From: CAYHGV01 sp964356135
GTDB taxonomy: Bacteria; Hydrothermota; Tepidihabitantia; CAYHGV01
Reading direction: 5' to 3'
DNA length: 39,634 nt
Assembly (NCBI GenBank): GCA_964356135.1
Contig: CAYHGV010000014.1
Span: 1 to 39,634, forward strand
Numbering within the stretch: the stretch's first letter is position 1; every line of letters begins with the position of its first letter. The notes below the pieces were generated by a model. It saw nothing but the letters and a program-made list of their open reading frames with translations. It searched no databases and was not told the origin of the DNA. Made by a program: the position numbers and the translations under genes. Positions 15,002 through 24,126 of the stretch are shown here, one piece after another.

Positions 15002-18000
15002 ATGTGTAAAACCATTATAGTAATAGCATCGATTCTAGGGAGCATTCCGATAAGTGCCATTTATGGTGAATACATTAAACAGCCTCTATTGGATAAAATG
15101 GCATCCTCTGGCCCCAATGAGCTCATAAGAATAAATATAATGATGAAAGAGCAAGCCGATGAACCGTATCTGAGAGGACTTTGCAAAGGAAAAAGCAAAT
15201 CAACGCGAAGAGCATTAGTGATTTCTTATCTAAAGGAAATATCTGAGAGAACCCAGTCTGATTTGCTCGCTTATCTTAAGGATAGAGAAAGTCAAAATGA
15301 GGTTTCTAATATCACTCCTTTATGGATTATTAACGCCATTTCCTGCGAGGCTATCTCAAGTGTAATTGAAGGAATCGCTGGTCGAGCCGCCGTAAAGTCA
15401 GTGGATTGGGATAAATTACAAAAAGTAGGACTTAACCAAATGCAAGAGAAAGCGAGTTTTGTGAAAAAACCGGTTCCAGCCGATGTGCTTTCGGAAATAG
15501 TCTGGAATGTGGAAAAGATTCGCGCTCCTCAGGTCTGGGATCAAGGGTACACTGGTCAAGATATAATAGTAGGAGTTCTTGACTCAGGCGTTAACTACAA
15601 CCACGATGATCTTAAGGACCATATCTGGACGAACTCTGATGAGATACCTAATAATAATATAGATGATGACGGCAATGGTTATACTGATGATTATTATGGA
15701 TACGACTTTTTTAGGGATGACCCAGACCCTATGGACGAGGGGCACCACGGTACTCATGTTGCAGGAACGATAGCTGGCGATGGAACAGCTCTCATTCAGA
15801 CAGGCGTTGCACCCGATGCCCGGATTATGTGCCTAAAAATTGCCGATGGGCAAACCTTTACTACAGAAGGGCTTGTTTGGGAGGGTATTCAGTATGCGTT
15901 GGCTAATGGGGCAGAGGTGATTAATCTCTCATACGGCTGGAGACATTATGACCCCGATAATCCCAACTATCAGCCTCCAGACAGAGGAGAATGGAGAACT
16001 CTGTGTAATAGCGTCTTAGCTGCTGAACTCATAATGTCAGTGAGCGCAGGGAATTCTAGAAATTGGCCGGTGCCCCCATATCCTCCTCCTGATAATATAA
16101 ATACACCGGGCGATGTCCCTCCTCCTTGGCTCCATCCAGACCAAATCTTAGAAGGAGGGGTAAATGCAGTAATGACTGTTGGCGCAACCGATGAAGACGA
16201 TGAGATAGCATTTTTTAGCAGCTACGGGCCTGTCTCATGGCAGAATATTGGCCCTTGGTTTGACTATCCCTATGACCCGGAAATCGGATTGATTGACCCA
16301 GATGTGACTGCGCCCGGTTACTGCATACATGAGCCAACAGGACACGGTTATATTGTATCTCTGCATCCGTCCGATAATTCAAGTTATGAAAACAGCCTAC
16401 CTGGAACCTCGGTAGCTTGTCCACATAATGCTGGATTGATAGCCCTCATGCTCTCCAAAAACCCTACTCTTCTGCCATGGGAAATCGATAGTATTATTGA
16501 AACGACTGCTTTAGATTTAGGTTCTCCCGGCAAGGATAATGATTACGGAGCAGGAAGAATAGATGCACTTGATGCGGTTAATGCGACGCGTTTAGAACTC
16601 CTCTCCACCAATCCGCTCGCCACATATCCGAACCAAGTAAGGCATCTGAGGGTTACTCCGGACCCGCGCCCCATATTCCCACCTATTACCAATAGATTCA
16701 TTTCTTATCAATCCGACAATGGAGTCTACATTGCATGCTCCCCTATTAATGAAAGACCGAATATCATACGGGTGGATGATGGAGAGTTTCCATGTATGGT
16801 TGTTTTTAGTACCCCTTCTCTTACGGAGGGATACTACGGCATAACTTATCTGCAGAACAATTTCCCCTATGTGAAATTTCTTACCCCAAATGGCTGGAGA
16901 AAATATCCATTTCCCAATCCTGTGCAAAATCCTTCTTCCGTATATCCGGTATCTGCTATAGGAGGAAAATTACACGCCTTGCATCCGCTAAATAATCTAA
17001 ATGGTGCAGGTGTATTCCAGGTTGTAAAAAATAATATCTCCTATCTTTGCTTCGTTTACCTTGCCTATGACCCACAAACGGATGATATAGTCCTCATTGA
17101 AGCAAGCACGATCGCACAAATACCCGGCTACACTTCTTCTTTAAATCCCTGCATCGGTATAACTCCCGGTTCACCTTATGACTACTTCCATGTGGTTTGG
17201 CAAGGTCCGGACCAAAGAATCTATTATAAAATAAGAGAAAATGATGGAACCTGGACCGCAACCGTTCCAGTGCTTACTGAAATAGACCGTTCCTATCCGT
17301 TTGTTGAAGCTTATGGTGATTCTGTATGGGCCGCATGGGTTAAACCATCTGTTGGAAATACCGATATTTACAGGACTGCAAGGTCAATAAATGACCCTAT
17401 TTCCTCTTGGCGACAAATTTTAGACGAAATAAGCCAGAGTCCTGGAGGCCAAGCGTACTCACAATGGCCTGTTCTCTCCAGCGGATACTTCGCGGTCTGG
17501 AGTGAGGAACCTCCCGTGAACTGGGAGACATTCTACTGGAAGAAGTTCCCCGAGGATGAAGAACCTGAACGGGGAAATCTTAGCGGACCGAATTCTCCTG
17601 ACTTCTCACTCTATCCCAATTCTGACTGGCATACCGAATTGTATATCGGTCCTAACGGCGAAGAATTTGTAAAACTCCATTCTATATGGACTGAAGGAAA
17701 CGAATCTCCTTATACTATTCCTTTTGTCAGCAAATCCTGGACCAGATATGGTGGAGGATGGCCTCCTCCTTATAGCCTTCATGCTTTAACCAGCGCTCCC
17801 CAAGATACCACAACGGATTTTCTTGTATACTATAAAGTTGAGACCGGTGGACGCACTCCATCTCCTTATTGCAAGCGAAGAGAGAACAGCATCAATGATA
17901 AGCTATTTATACCAGGAGACTATGGAGACACACTGATCTACGAACTCCCCTATCTCGACCCATCAAAATACTACCTCTCTAAAATAGTCTTAACTATGCT

Positions 18001-18544
18001 CGGAGGCGACTCTTCTCCGCAGAAGGCTCGTCTAAAATTTGGTAATGTAAAGGATACAATAATTGATATTGACCAACGAAATCCTGAAGCGCTCTATGTC
18101 TTCATCCCCCAAGAAGCATACGAAAATACCAAGGTCGAAATCAAAATAGAAAAGATTACCCGGAATAAAGTAGTTCTAAAAGACTTCACGCTTTACCAAT
18201 TCGATGTAATAACAGAGAAAGAAAAGATGACGACGACTGCAATTTTCGCAGGTAAAAACGATATTCTCAAATCTCTTTCCCTCAATGTGGGTTCCAATCC
18301 CATTTCCTCCAGGGCTTTAATTCATTACGAGCTACCTACCGATGAGAAAACGAGTATAAAAATCTATGAGGTTACCGGCCGACTTTTGAAAACAATTGTA
18401 GATGCCAATCTGACACCCGGGAAATATAACATTACCTGGAATCTAACGGATGAGAATGGACGCAAGGTTCCTGCCGGCACATACTTCGTAAAAATGGATA
18501 CAAGGAATAGGAGTATTGTAAGAAAAATAACGGTTTTAAAATAA
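15002..18544 (+). CDS. Secreted subtilisin-like (S8) protease with C-terminal sorting domain
   Basis: A 1180-residue exported protease. A signal peptide is followed by an inhibitor-like prodomain (to about 165). The S8 catalytic domain (about 170-520) has Asp in IIVGVLDSGVNYNHDDL (near 195), His in GHHGTHVAGTIAGDG (near 250) and Ser in GTSVACPHNAGLIALML (near 470). The middle (about 530-1080) is a long beta-rich region of unknown role. The C-terminal 90 residues are the Por/FlgD-type module (SIKIYEVTGRLLKTIV, ITWNLTDENGRKVPAGTYFVKM, VRKITVLK), matching both neighbours. A GGGAGG sits five bases before the ATG, 12 bases after the previous stop, so the pair is probably one operon. A signal for secretion to the cell surface is inferred. 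Confidence 0.92.
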   Translation: MCKTIIVIASILGSIPISAIYGEYIKQPLLDKMASSGPNELIRINIMMKEQADEPYLRGLCKGKSKSTRRALVISYLKEISERTQSDLLAYLKDRESQNEVSNITPLWIINAISCEAISSVIEGIAGRAAVKSVDWDKLQKVGLNQMQEKASFVKKPVPADVLSEIVWNVEKIRAPQVWDQGYTGQDIIVGVLDSGVNYNHDDLKDHIWTNSDEIPNNNIDDDGNGYTDDYYGYDFFRDDPDPMDEGHHGTHVAGTIAGDGTALIQTGVAPDARIMCLKIADGQTFTTEGLVWEGIQYALANGAEVINLSYGWRHYDPDNPNYQPPDRGEWRTLCNSVLAAELIMSVSAGNSRNWPVPPYPPPDNINTPGDVPPPWLHPDQILEGGVNAVMTVGATDEDDEIAFFSSYGPVSWQNIGPWFDYPYDPEIGLIDPDVTAPGYCIHEPTGHGYIVSLHPSDNSSYENSLPGTSVACPHNAGLIALMLSKNPTLLPWEIDSIIETTALDLGSPGKDNDYGAGRIDALDAVNATRLELLSTNPLATYPNQVRHLRVTPDPRPIFPPITNRFISYQSDNGVYIACSPINERPNIIRVDDGEFPCMVVFSTPSLTEGYYGITYLQNNFPYVKFLTPNGWRKYPFPNPVQNPSSVYPVSAIGGKLHALHPLNNLNGAGVFQVVKNNISYLCFVYLAYDPQTDDIVLIEASTIAQIPGYTSSLNPCIGITPGSPYDYFHVVWQGPDQRIYYKIRENDGTWTATVPVLTEIDRSYPFVEAYGDSVWAAWVKPSVGNTDIYRTARSINDPISSWRQILDEISQSPGGQAYSQWPVLSSGYFAVWSEEPPVNWETFYWKKFPEDEEPERGNLSGPNSPDFSLYPNSDWHTELYIGPNGEEFVKLHSIWTEGNESPYTIPFVSKSWTRYGGGWPPPYSLHALTSAPQDTTTDFLVYYKVETGGRTPSPYCKRRENSINDKLFIPGDYGDTLIYELPYLDPSKYYLSKIVLTMLGGDSSPQKARLKFGNVKDTIIDIDQRNPEALYVFIPQEAYENTKVEIKIEKITRNKVVLKDFTLYQFDVITEKEKMTTTAIFAGKNDILKSLSLNVGSNPISSRALIHYELPTDEKTSIKIYEVTGRLLKTIVDANLTPGKYNITWNLTDENGRKVPAGTYFVKMDTRNRSIVRKITVLK

Positions 18545-18576
18545 TAAAAAGAGCGAGATAAACACGATAGGAAATA

Positions 18577-20127
18577 ATGATACAAAAATTCATAATGCTT
18601 TTGTTTATTTGTTTATCTCTCTTCGCTAGAGAATATAAATTTAAACAGATCGGTGAAATCCCAGCCATAACTGATGTAGCATTAGGGTATCCGATTTTAA
18701 TCTATGATACAAATCATAATGGACTTTATGAACTTCTTCTCGTAAATAATAAAGGTCCATTCGCAGGGAAAACCTTTGCATTTGATATATGGGAATACAC
18801 GCCAGGCGGAAATTACGAACTTGTATACAGAGAAGAAAAAATGGAAAATGACACAATAAAATTTCCTTTCGAACTTTATGCAGTGGGAGACATTGATAAC
18901 GATGGATTGGCAGATATTATTGGGAGATATAGTTATGAAAAACCAGAATGGGTTATTAAAACCGTTATGAAAGAAAGCCCAGATGTCCACAGCTACCCTA
19001 TCGAAGTCGTTTGGGAGAAACAGTATGGATATGATTATATCCATGACCAGGAAGGTATGTGGTTTCAAAAAACTATTATAGCGGATATTGATAGAGACGG
19101 AAAAAATGAATGCATAATGTATTTGAATAGAGATTACGAGGAAATTTATGTAGCAAAATGTCTTGGAGATAATAAACTCGAAATTGTTGATTCATCCCAA
19201 TGTGTGTCGAGATACGGCGGTTACTCCCAGTATATGCTTATCGACCTTGACGGAGACAGGAAATATGAGATATTCTTTATAGGTTCCGGTGGAGAGCATG
19301 ATGTATATGAAAATACAAAAGGATATAAGTTTGAAATGATTTCGTACGAAGATATATCCCTTCCGAATGCTCAGTATGTGTTCTCTTCAGAGGACACGGA
19401 TAGAGATGGAAAGGCCGAATTATTTATTGGGTATCGTGCGTATACATCATTTTCAATCGAGAGGGCATGGTTATACCGCTGGGAAGCTGTAGGTGATAAT
19501 AAATATAAAAAAATGTTAGTAGATTCGGTAGACTTTGAAGGCATATGGCCTGATTGCATGAGTACCTGCGGGGATATTGACAGCGACGGAATTAACGAAA
19601 TAATTTGGACAACCGGAACCAATGTCTATATCTACAAATCCTACGCCGATGATAAATATGAAAAGGTCTGGGAGTGGAAGGTTCCCAAATACGACCCTTG
19701 GGGTGGACCTCGTGTTTGCATAAGGGTATTCGATATAAATAGTAACGGATACCCTGAGATGTTTTTATCCCACCACAGCGATTCGGAACAACAGATATCC
19801 ATATTTGAAATAGATACGACCTCTCTCGGAGTAGTGTCAAAAAAAGAAGCTTCTACCCTATTTTTGAGAGTTACCCCATCTCTGGCAAGAGATATTGTAA
19901 CCATAGAATGCAATGCCTTCCCCAATATGCCTTTTGACATTTATATTTACGATGCTTCGGGAAGACTAATAAAATCATTCAGGGCTTTAAAAACCCCTTC
20001 CGGTTATACCAAAATATTGTGGAATAGAACAAACGAGAAGGGTTTACGGGTTTCTGCTGGCATATACTTCATCTGCTTTAAAACAAAACAATTTGAAGCA
20101 ACAAAAAAATTAGTGATCGTGGAATGA
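18577..20127 (+). CDS. Secreted FG-GAP/VCBS repeat protein with C-terminal sorting domain
   Basis: A 516-residue exported protein. A signal peptide (MIQKFIMLLFICLSLFA) leads into a beta-propeller-like series of calcium-binding loops: DIDNDGLADI, DIDRDGKNEC, DLDGDRKYEI, DTDRDGKAEL, DIDSDGINEI, DINSNGYPEM. The last 75 residues are the Por/FlgD-like module (FDIYIYDASGRLIKSF, ILWNRTNEKGLRVSAGIYFICF, ATKKLVIVE). It lies 32 bases after the S8 protease, on the same strand and with the same AT-rich codon use. It may bind ligands or act as an adhesin at the cell surface; no enzymatic motif is visible. Confidence 0.85.
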   Translation: MIQKFIMLLFICLSLFAREYKFKQIGEIPAITDVALGYPILIYDTNHNGLYELLLVNNKGPFAGKTFAFDIWEYTPGGNYELVYREEKMENDTIKFPFELYAVGDIDNDGLADIIGRYSYEKPEWVIKTVMKESPDVHSYPIEVVWEKQYGYDYIHDQEGMWFQKTIIADIDRDGKNECIMYLNRDYEEIYVAKCLGDNKLEIVDSSQCVSRYGGYSQYMLIDLDGDRKYEIFFIGSGGEHDVYENTKGYKFEMISYEDISLPNAQYVFSSEDTDRDGKAELFIGYRAYTSFSIERAWLYRWEAVGDNKYKKMLVDSVDFEGIWPDCMSTCGDIDSDGINEIIWTTGTNVYIYKSYADDKYEKVWEWKVPKYDPWGGPRVCIRVFDINSNGYPEMFLSHHSDSEQQISIFEIDTTSLGVVSKKEASTLFLRVTPSLARDIVTIECNAFPNMPFDIYIYDASGRLIKSFRALKTPSGYTKILWNRTNEKGLRVSAGIYFICFKTKQFEATKKLVIVE

Positions 20128-20218
20128 GTTGCCATTTATAATATAGCCAGTCTTCCATTTCGGCACTCTATGTCAAGATTCAAAACTTGATTCACCATTC
20201 CGTTCTTTATTTAACTGA

Positions 20219-20995
20219 TCACCCAATACCTGGCACAACCACGACATCAAGGATTCCTTCGACCTTGCGAAGGTCTTCGACAAAGCGCCTAGCATCACGA
20301 AGTTTCTGAGCGGCGTCATATACGAGAATGACGATTCCGGCATAGCGGGTTTTGTCTTGCAAGTAACCGGGGATGTCTGCGAGAAGTTCCTCCTGAATAG
20401 CCGATAGATTCGTACTCTCGCCAATGAACTTCACTTCAACGAGAGTATTCAACTCAGGCACACCAAAGTCCGGACGGTAATTCTTGATACCGAGCCGCGG
20501 CAAAGTTTCTTCCCTGTCAATTCGGTCGAAATGGGAACGTAGCATTATCCACACGATGTCCTGAACATCCCGCTCGCTTCTTGGCGCTTCTTCCGTGAAT
20601 TGGCAGCATTCTCTAAACCGACCAAGAACCCTGATCAAACCTGTAACCGACGGCTGGTCGAGAGAGGCTCCCGGAGACTCAGCAAGCCGTCGAACACGAC
20701 CAATTACCTTAAGGAGTTGCGTATAACCTTCATAGGCATAGGTCGTTTTTCCAGAAAGATAACCCGCCTCAATGAAGTTAGCATATGTGGAGGGACTAGC
20801 ATCGCCGTCTACCGAGATGGAAACTTCTTTACGCCCTACTATCTGTTCTACGATATCTTCAACCTCCCCGTACTTTTCACATATCTTTTGAGACAACTGC
20901 ACAGCATCTTTTCCAGACTCATACATCCTTGGACGGAAAGCCTCGATGAGTACCTTCAGCTCATCCAGTCGTCGGAGAGCCTCCTTATAGTTCAT
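20219..20995 (-). CDS. Solitary PD-(D/E)XK nuclease, DpnII/MboI-like
   Basis: A 258-residue protein. The N-terminal 150 residues are helical and unrecognised. The C-terminal 110 residues are a restriction-endonuclease fold: MLRSHFDRIDREETLPRLGIKNYRPDFGVPELNTLVEVKF, with D176, E187 and K189 as the PD-(D/E)XK residues, then the strands GIVILVYDA and VVVVPG. This resembles the DpnII/MboI-type PD-(D/E)XK domain seen in defence proteins. No methyltransferase or helicase is next to it, so it is not an ordinary R-M nuclease; an effector or sensor role in defence is plausible. No Shine-Dalgarno is seen. A strong promoter lies about 150 bases upstream, leaving a long leader. Confidence 0.75.
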   Translation of the reverse strand: MNYKEALRRLDELKVLIEAFRPRMYESGKDAVQLSQKICEKYGEVEDIVEQIVGRKEVSISVDGDASPSTYANFIEAGYLSGKTTYAYEGYTQLLKVIGRVRRLAESPGASLDQPSVTGLIRVLGRFRECCQFTEEAPRSERDVQDIVWIMLRSHFDRIDREETLPRLGIKNYRPDFGVPELNTLVEVKFIGESTNLSAIQEELLADIPGYLQDKTRYAGIVILVYDAAQKLRDARRFVEDLRKVEGILDVVVVPGIG

Positions 20996-21143
20996 AACGT
21001 CGGCTTACCCATTGTTTTGTGCTCACCGCCCGACATAGTTTATATTGAACCGTATAACACCCTTACATGCCGTGGAGAATCCAACATAACCCTCCCGTGT
21101 TTTCCTGCATAAGAAACGGCTTTAATGCCGATCCCATGATAAA

Positions 21144-21172
21144 ATAATAACTTCTTTTCAGCTTATTGTCAA
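21144..21172 (-). promoter_or_regulatory. Promoter of the solitary nuclease gene
   Basis: On the minus strand TTGACA (21167-21172) is followed after exactly 17 bases by TATTAT (21144-21149), close to the sigma-70 consensus. Transcription would start near 21137, so the leader before the ATG at 20995 is about 140 bases. Confidence 0.6.
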
Positions 21173-21252
21173 CACTTCGGAAAAAGTAGCCTGGCCCCTT
21201 TTTGTTTCTATTCTCTATTTTGCTCTTCTTTGTGTCCTTTGTGAACTTCTTG

Positions 21253-21293
21253 CCCCGTTAGATAATTTTTGTGATAATACATATCTAACGGGG
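21253..21293. repeat. CCCCGTTAGATA palindrome, left copy
   Basis: CCCCGTTAGATA (21253-21264) and TATCTAACGGGG (21282-21293) are perfect 12-base inverted arms around a 17-base loop. An identical pair of arms lies at 22740-22802, on the other side of the alpha/beta hydrolase. No T-run follows on either strand, so it is not a typical terminator. Confidence 0.75.
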
Positions 21294-21307
21294 TGAATGG
21301 TTCAATC

Positions 21308-22438
21308 TTATTTTGCATTCTTTCCGACATTCGCGGCGAGCCAGTTCACGACGATGCGAAGCACGGTCACCTGCTCCTGGGTTCCGACCTTGAAGAACGA
21401 GTGGTCGACGCCCGGGAGCACGATTACTGCATAGGCATCGTTTCCGCTCGCTTTCATCAACGCGTCGATGTTCCGGACGCAGGAGGTAACAGGCACGATC
21501 GGGTCCATCTCCCCGTAGATGGAGAGCCACTTCTTGCGCATCGTCTTCAGCTCGGCGAGATAGTCGCGCGACATCGAGCGGAACTGAGGCCAGAGGAAAA
21601 CGAGGTTCGAGTCGGTAAAAACCTCAGTGTACGGAGTCGGCAGGAGGAAGGGATCGTAGCGTTCCCTCATTGCCCGAATCTCGGCGGCTACCGTCTCGAG
21701 TGCGGCCGTGTCCGCTCGAGCCCACGCGGCATGATGTCGCCGCCAGAGCGGCAGAACCCGTTCGACCAGGGAATCAGCATAGCCCCGGGAACGCAGCGCG
21801 TAGGCGATGTTGAAGTCGTTCTCCTCCGCCATCGGGACGATCGGGCCGGACGTGTTGACAATGAACGAAATCTCCTCGCAGCGGGCGGCCGCGACCGAAG
21901 CGACCAGCCCACCTGAGCTTCCCCCTTTCGCCCCGATCCGAGGCCGATCGATACTCGGGTGCCGCGCGAGTTGCCTCGCGATACTCCCCACATCATCGAT
22001 GAAATCGTCGTAGGTGGCATCGGCGTAGGAGCCGCCGGAAGACCCCGTGCCCCGCTTGTAGTAGACGACGGCGGCGAATCCGCATTGCGCGAGGCGGGGC
22101 GCATCATAGCGCGGCCCTAACATAATAAGCTCGGTCTCGTTGAAACCGCCCGGCACCAGGATCACCGCCGGCCACGGACCGTCCCCCTTGGGCAGGTAGA
22201 GTTCTGCCGAGAGCGTGATTCCATTCGACCGGACCGGGAAGTTCTGGATAGTGCCCCATCGGCCGGAATCTGGAATGGATTCGAAGCACGCCGGCCGGGT
22301 GAGCAGCTTCTCGACTTCTTTCACACCGAGGCTGTGGGACGAGCTAAACGCTTCTCTCTCTTCCGCCATCGCAGCCGACGCAGCAAACACCGCGATCAGA
22401 AACGCGGTCAGGATCTGCGAGCGCTCACCCACCTTCAT
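21308..22438 (-). CDS. Secreted alpha/beta hydrolase
   Basis: A 376-residue exported serine hydrolase of the dienelactone-hydrolase/S9-like type. Residues 1-25 are a signal peptide ending AMAEE. The nucleophile is S175 in GGSSGG, the acid D312 in GEMDPIVPV and the histidine H346 in GVDHSF. The oxyanion region is VPGGFNETE. The substrate is not evident; an esterase or peptidase is equally possible. AGGAGG lies close before the ATG. The gene is clearly more GC-rich than its neighbours and lies between two copies of a CCCCGTTAGATA palindrome, which suggests acquisition as a cassette. Confidence 0.85.
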   Translation of the reverse strand: MKVGERSQILTAFLIAVFAASAAMAEEREAFSSSHSLGVKEVEKLLTRPACFESIPDSGRWGTIQNFPVRSNGITLSAELYLPKGDGPWPAVILVPGGFNETELIMLGPRYDAPRLAQCGFAAVVYYKRGTGSSGGSYADATYDDFIDDVGSIARQLARHPSIDRPRIGAKGGSSGGLVASVAAARCEEISFIVNTSGPIVPMAEENDFNIAYALRSRGYADSLVERVLPLWRRHHAAWARADTAALETVAAEIRAMRERYDPFLLPTPYTEVFTDSNLVFLWPQFRSMSRDYLAELKTMRKKWLSIYGEMDPIVPVTSCVRNIDALMKASGNDAYAVIVLPGVDHSFFKVGTQEQVTVLRIVVNWLAANVGKNAK

Positions 22439-22892
22439 AATTCCTCCTTCCGTGGTTTATTCATTTTGCATTTTTCACTTTGTATTCTTCATTGTGCATT
22501 GATGCCTTTCCCCTTTTTATTTTTACTATTTCTTACTGCCTGCTGCTTACTTCTTAATTTCTTTCCCATGTTTTCCGTGGCTTCCGTGGTCTAATTTTTA
22601 TCCGTATACACCTCGCTTCGAGGCGAATCTATGTCCTTCCGTGGTTACATTTTGCATTTTTCACTTTTCATTCTCCATTTTGCATTGACCTTTTCAGTGT
22701 CCTCCGTGTCTTCCGTGGTCGAATTCTCATCTGTGTCTACCCCGTTAGATAATTCTATCCTTTACGGTTCTGTTCTCAAGACTGAATTCCTATCTAACGG
22801 GGTAAATCCGTGTTCATCTGTGGTTACATTTTTAGTATTTTCCTCTCCTGAATTTTGCATTTTTCAATTTGCACTTTTCATTTTGCATTAAA
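22439..22892. repeat. 454-base spacer built from degenerate repeats
   Basis: No gene. Three copies of a 40-base unit beginning ATTTTGCATTTTTCA occur at 22463-22502, 22649-22688 and 22852-22891, each preceded by a GTGGTT motif. A second unit, CCGTGGTC-AATT-ATC-GT-ACC, occurs near 22577 and 22703. The first 300 bases therefore look like two tandem blocks of about 190 bases. The third 40-base copy ends at the chrA stop codon. The CCCCGTTAGATA palindrome lies at 22740-22802. The units are too degenerate and uneven for a CRISPR array. Confidence 0.65.
22740..22802. repeat. CCCCGTTAGATA palindrome, right copy
   Basis: The arms CCCCGTTAGATA (22740-22751) and TATCTAACGGGG (22791-22802) are identical to those at 21253-21293, but the loop is 39 bases and unrelated. 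Identical arms with different loops indicate a mobile or selected repeat rather than chance. Confidence 0.75.
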
Positions 22893-24002
22893 TTATTTCA
22901 AAATTATCCCCAAAATTCCACCACCGATAATCAGCCAGATTGGGTCGAGCCGGAAGAGAATCAATAATCCCAGCGCAACTACTCCGACCACTACCGATTT
23001 TATATCGTGAATGGCAGTGCGGCCGATAAAGACCGCGGCCGATAAGAGCATCCCGACGATTGCCGGTTTCACTCCTTTCAAAAAACTGATAACCAACGGA
23101 TGAGATTTTATCCGTTCATAAATTTTTAATAGCCCCCAGAGCATCAAGAACGATGGCAGGAAGATGGCGATGGTCGCGATGATCGCACCCGGTATTCCCA
23201 GGACTTTATAGCCGACAAAAGTGGCGGTTATCGCCACCGGGCCGGGCGTAATCTGGCCCAATGCCACCCCGTCAATGAACTCCTTGGCGGTGAGCCAGTG
23301 GCGTGCCTCGACTACTTCGTTTTTGATGAACGGAATCGCAGCAAATCCGCCGCCAAAGATAATCGCACCGATTTTCAAAAAGATGTATGCCAGGTCTAAA
23401 CCTTTGACAAACTTCAGCCAGCCGATTTTAAAAATTGGCAGGAGGGCAAATAACGGCGCGGCCGGTATTTTACGATAAAATAAAATCCCCAAAATTCCAC
23501 AAGCTAAAATGGTCAACAGCACATCGAATTTAAAAAACAGACCGACGAATGCAATGATCGCAATCAATATCTGCCGCCAGTCTTTAATCGAAGCCCTTCC
23601 CATTTCTAACGTTGCCCAGAGGATCAGCGCGGTCACCACCGGCCCAATCCCCTTGAAAACATACTGCAGCCCGGGAATCGTCTGAAATTGAAAATAGAGA
23701 AAACTTAAAAGAACCATTGCCGCAACCGACGGGAAGAGAAATGCGCCGACTGAAATAAGGGCGCCTTTTACGCCCCGCAGCCGGAAACCGATAAATTCCA
23801 CATAATTGGGCACAAACGGACCGGGCAGCATCTGCCCCATCGCCACCCCGACACTCAGCTCGTCGTCGGTAATCCATTTCTTTTTCTGGACGATATGCTG
23901 TCGAATCAGCGCCAGCATCGCCATCCCGCCGCCGAATCCGATCGCACCGATTTTTAAAAAAACCGGAATCAACTGCCGAAAGGAAACACTCTTCTTATCC
24001 AT
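22893..24002 (-). CDS. chrA: Chromate transporter ChrA, two-domain form
   Basis: An inner-membrane transporter of the CHR family, thought to expel chromate. The 369-residue protein has two homologous CHR domains: the first opens with FLKIGAIGFGGGMAMLALIRQHIV and carries GQMLPGPF, the second opens with FLKIGAIIFGGGFAAIPFIKNEVV and carries GQITPGPVAITATFVGYKV. About ten hydrophobic segments are visible, normal for the long CHR group. Many homologues have not been tested, so the substrate may not be chromate. There is no Shine-Dalgarno, and the promoter places transcription start at the ATG. Confidence 0.9.
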   Translation of the reverse strand: MDKKSVSFRQLIPVFLKIGAIGFGGGMAMLALIRQHIVQKKKWITDDELSVGVAMGQMLPGPFVPNYVEFIGFRLRGVKGALISVGAFLFPSVAAMVLLSFLYFQFQTIPGLQYVFKGIGPVVTALILWATLEMGRASIKDWRQILIAIIAFVGLFFKFDVLLTILACGILGILFYRKIPAAPLFALLPIFKIGWLKFVKGLDLAYIFLKIGAIIFGGGFAAIPFIKNEVVEARHWLTAKEFIDGVALGQITPGPVAITATFVGYKVLGIPGAIIATIAIFLPSFLMLWGLLKIYERIKSHPLVISFLKGVKPAIVGMLLSAAVFIGRTAIHDIKSVVVGVVALGLLILFRLDPIWLIIGGGILGIILK

Positions 24003-24010
24003 TCGGTTTT

Positions 24011-24039
24011 ATTATAAATCCACCTCCGCCCGATTTCAA
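24011..24039 (-). promoter_or_regulatory. Promoter of chrA
   Basis: On the minus strand TTGAAA (24034-24039) is followed after 17 bases by a perfect TATAAT (24011-24016). The ATG begins at 24002, nine bases from the end of the -10 box, so the mRNA should have no or almost no leader. Confidence 0.65.
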
Positions 24040-24126
24040 GACCCTTCTTGATTCCAGCGATAAAGGAACGATAACGGCGATTAGACTAATCAAACCCACA
24101 CTATCTCTCGATGAATTATTACTCAG

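Larger units (their letters stand above)
20996..21307 (-). other. Long leader of the solitary nuclease gene and 3' end of the hydrolase region
   Basis: No gene is supported in these 312 bases. The left part, read on the minus strand, is a leader of about 140 bases with a small hairpin (CGGC-ATTAAA-GCCG near 21117-21131), the motif CTTATGC, and near the start a stretch CTATGTCGGGCG...GCCGACGTT that could pair with itself. The right part holds a palindrome at 21253-21293. Confidence 0.55.

Noticed and set aside
20988..21035. Possible integron attC site before the solitary nuclease
   Set aside because: There is partial symmetry (GTCGG/CCGAC with AAC and GTT), but the core sites do not fit RYYYAAC and GTTRRRY and no integrase is present.
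21293..21916. 207-codon plus-strand reading frame opposite the hydrolase
   Set aside because: It is a shadow of the GC-rich hydrolase on the other strand with no recognisable domain.
22439..22892. CRISPR-like repeat array
   Set aside because: Only two or three degenerate copies with uneven spacing and no palindromic direct repeat or cas genes.
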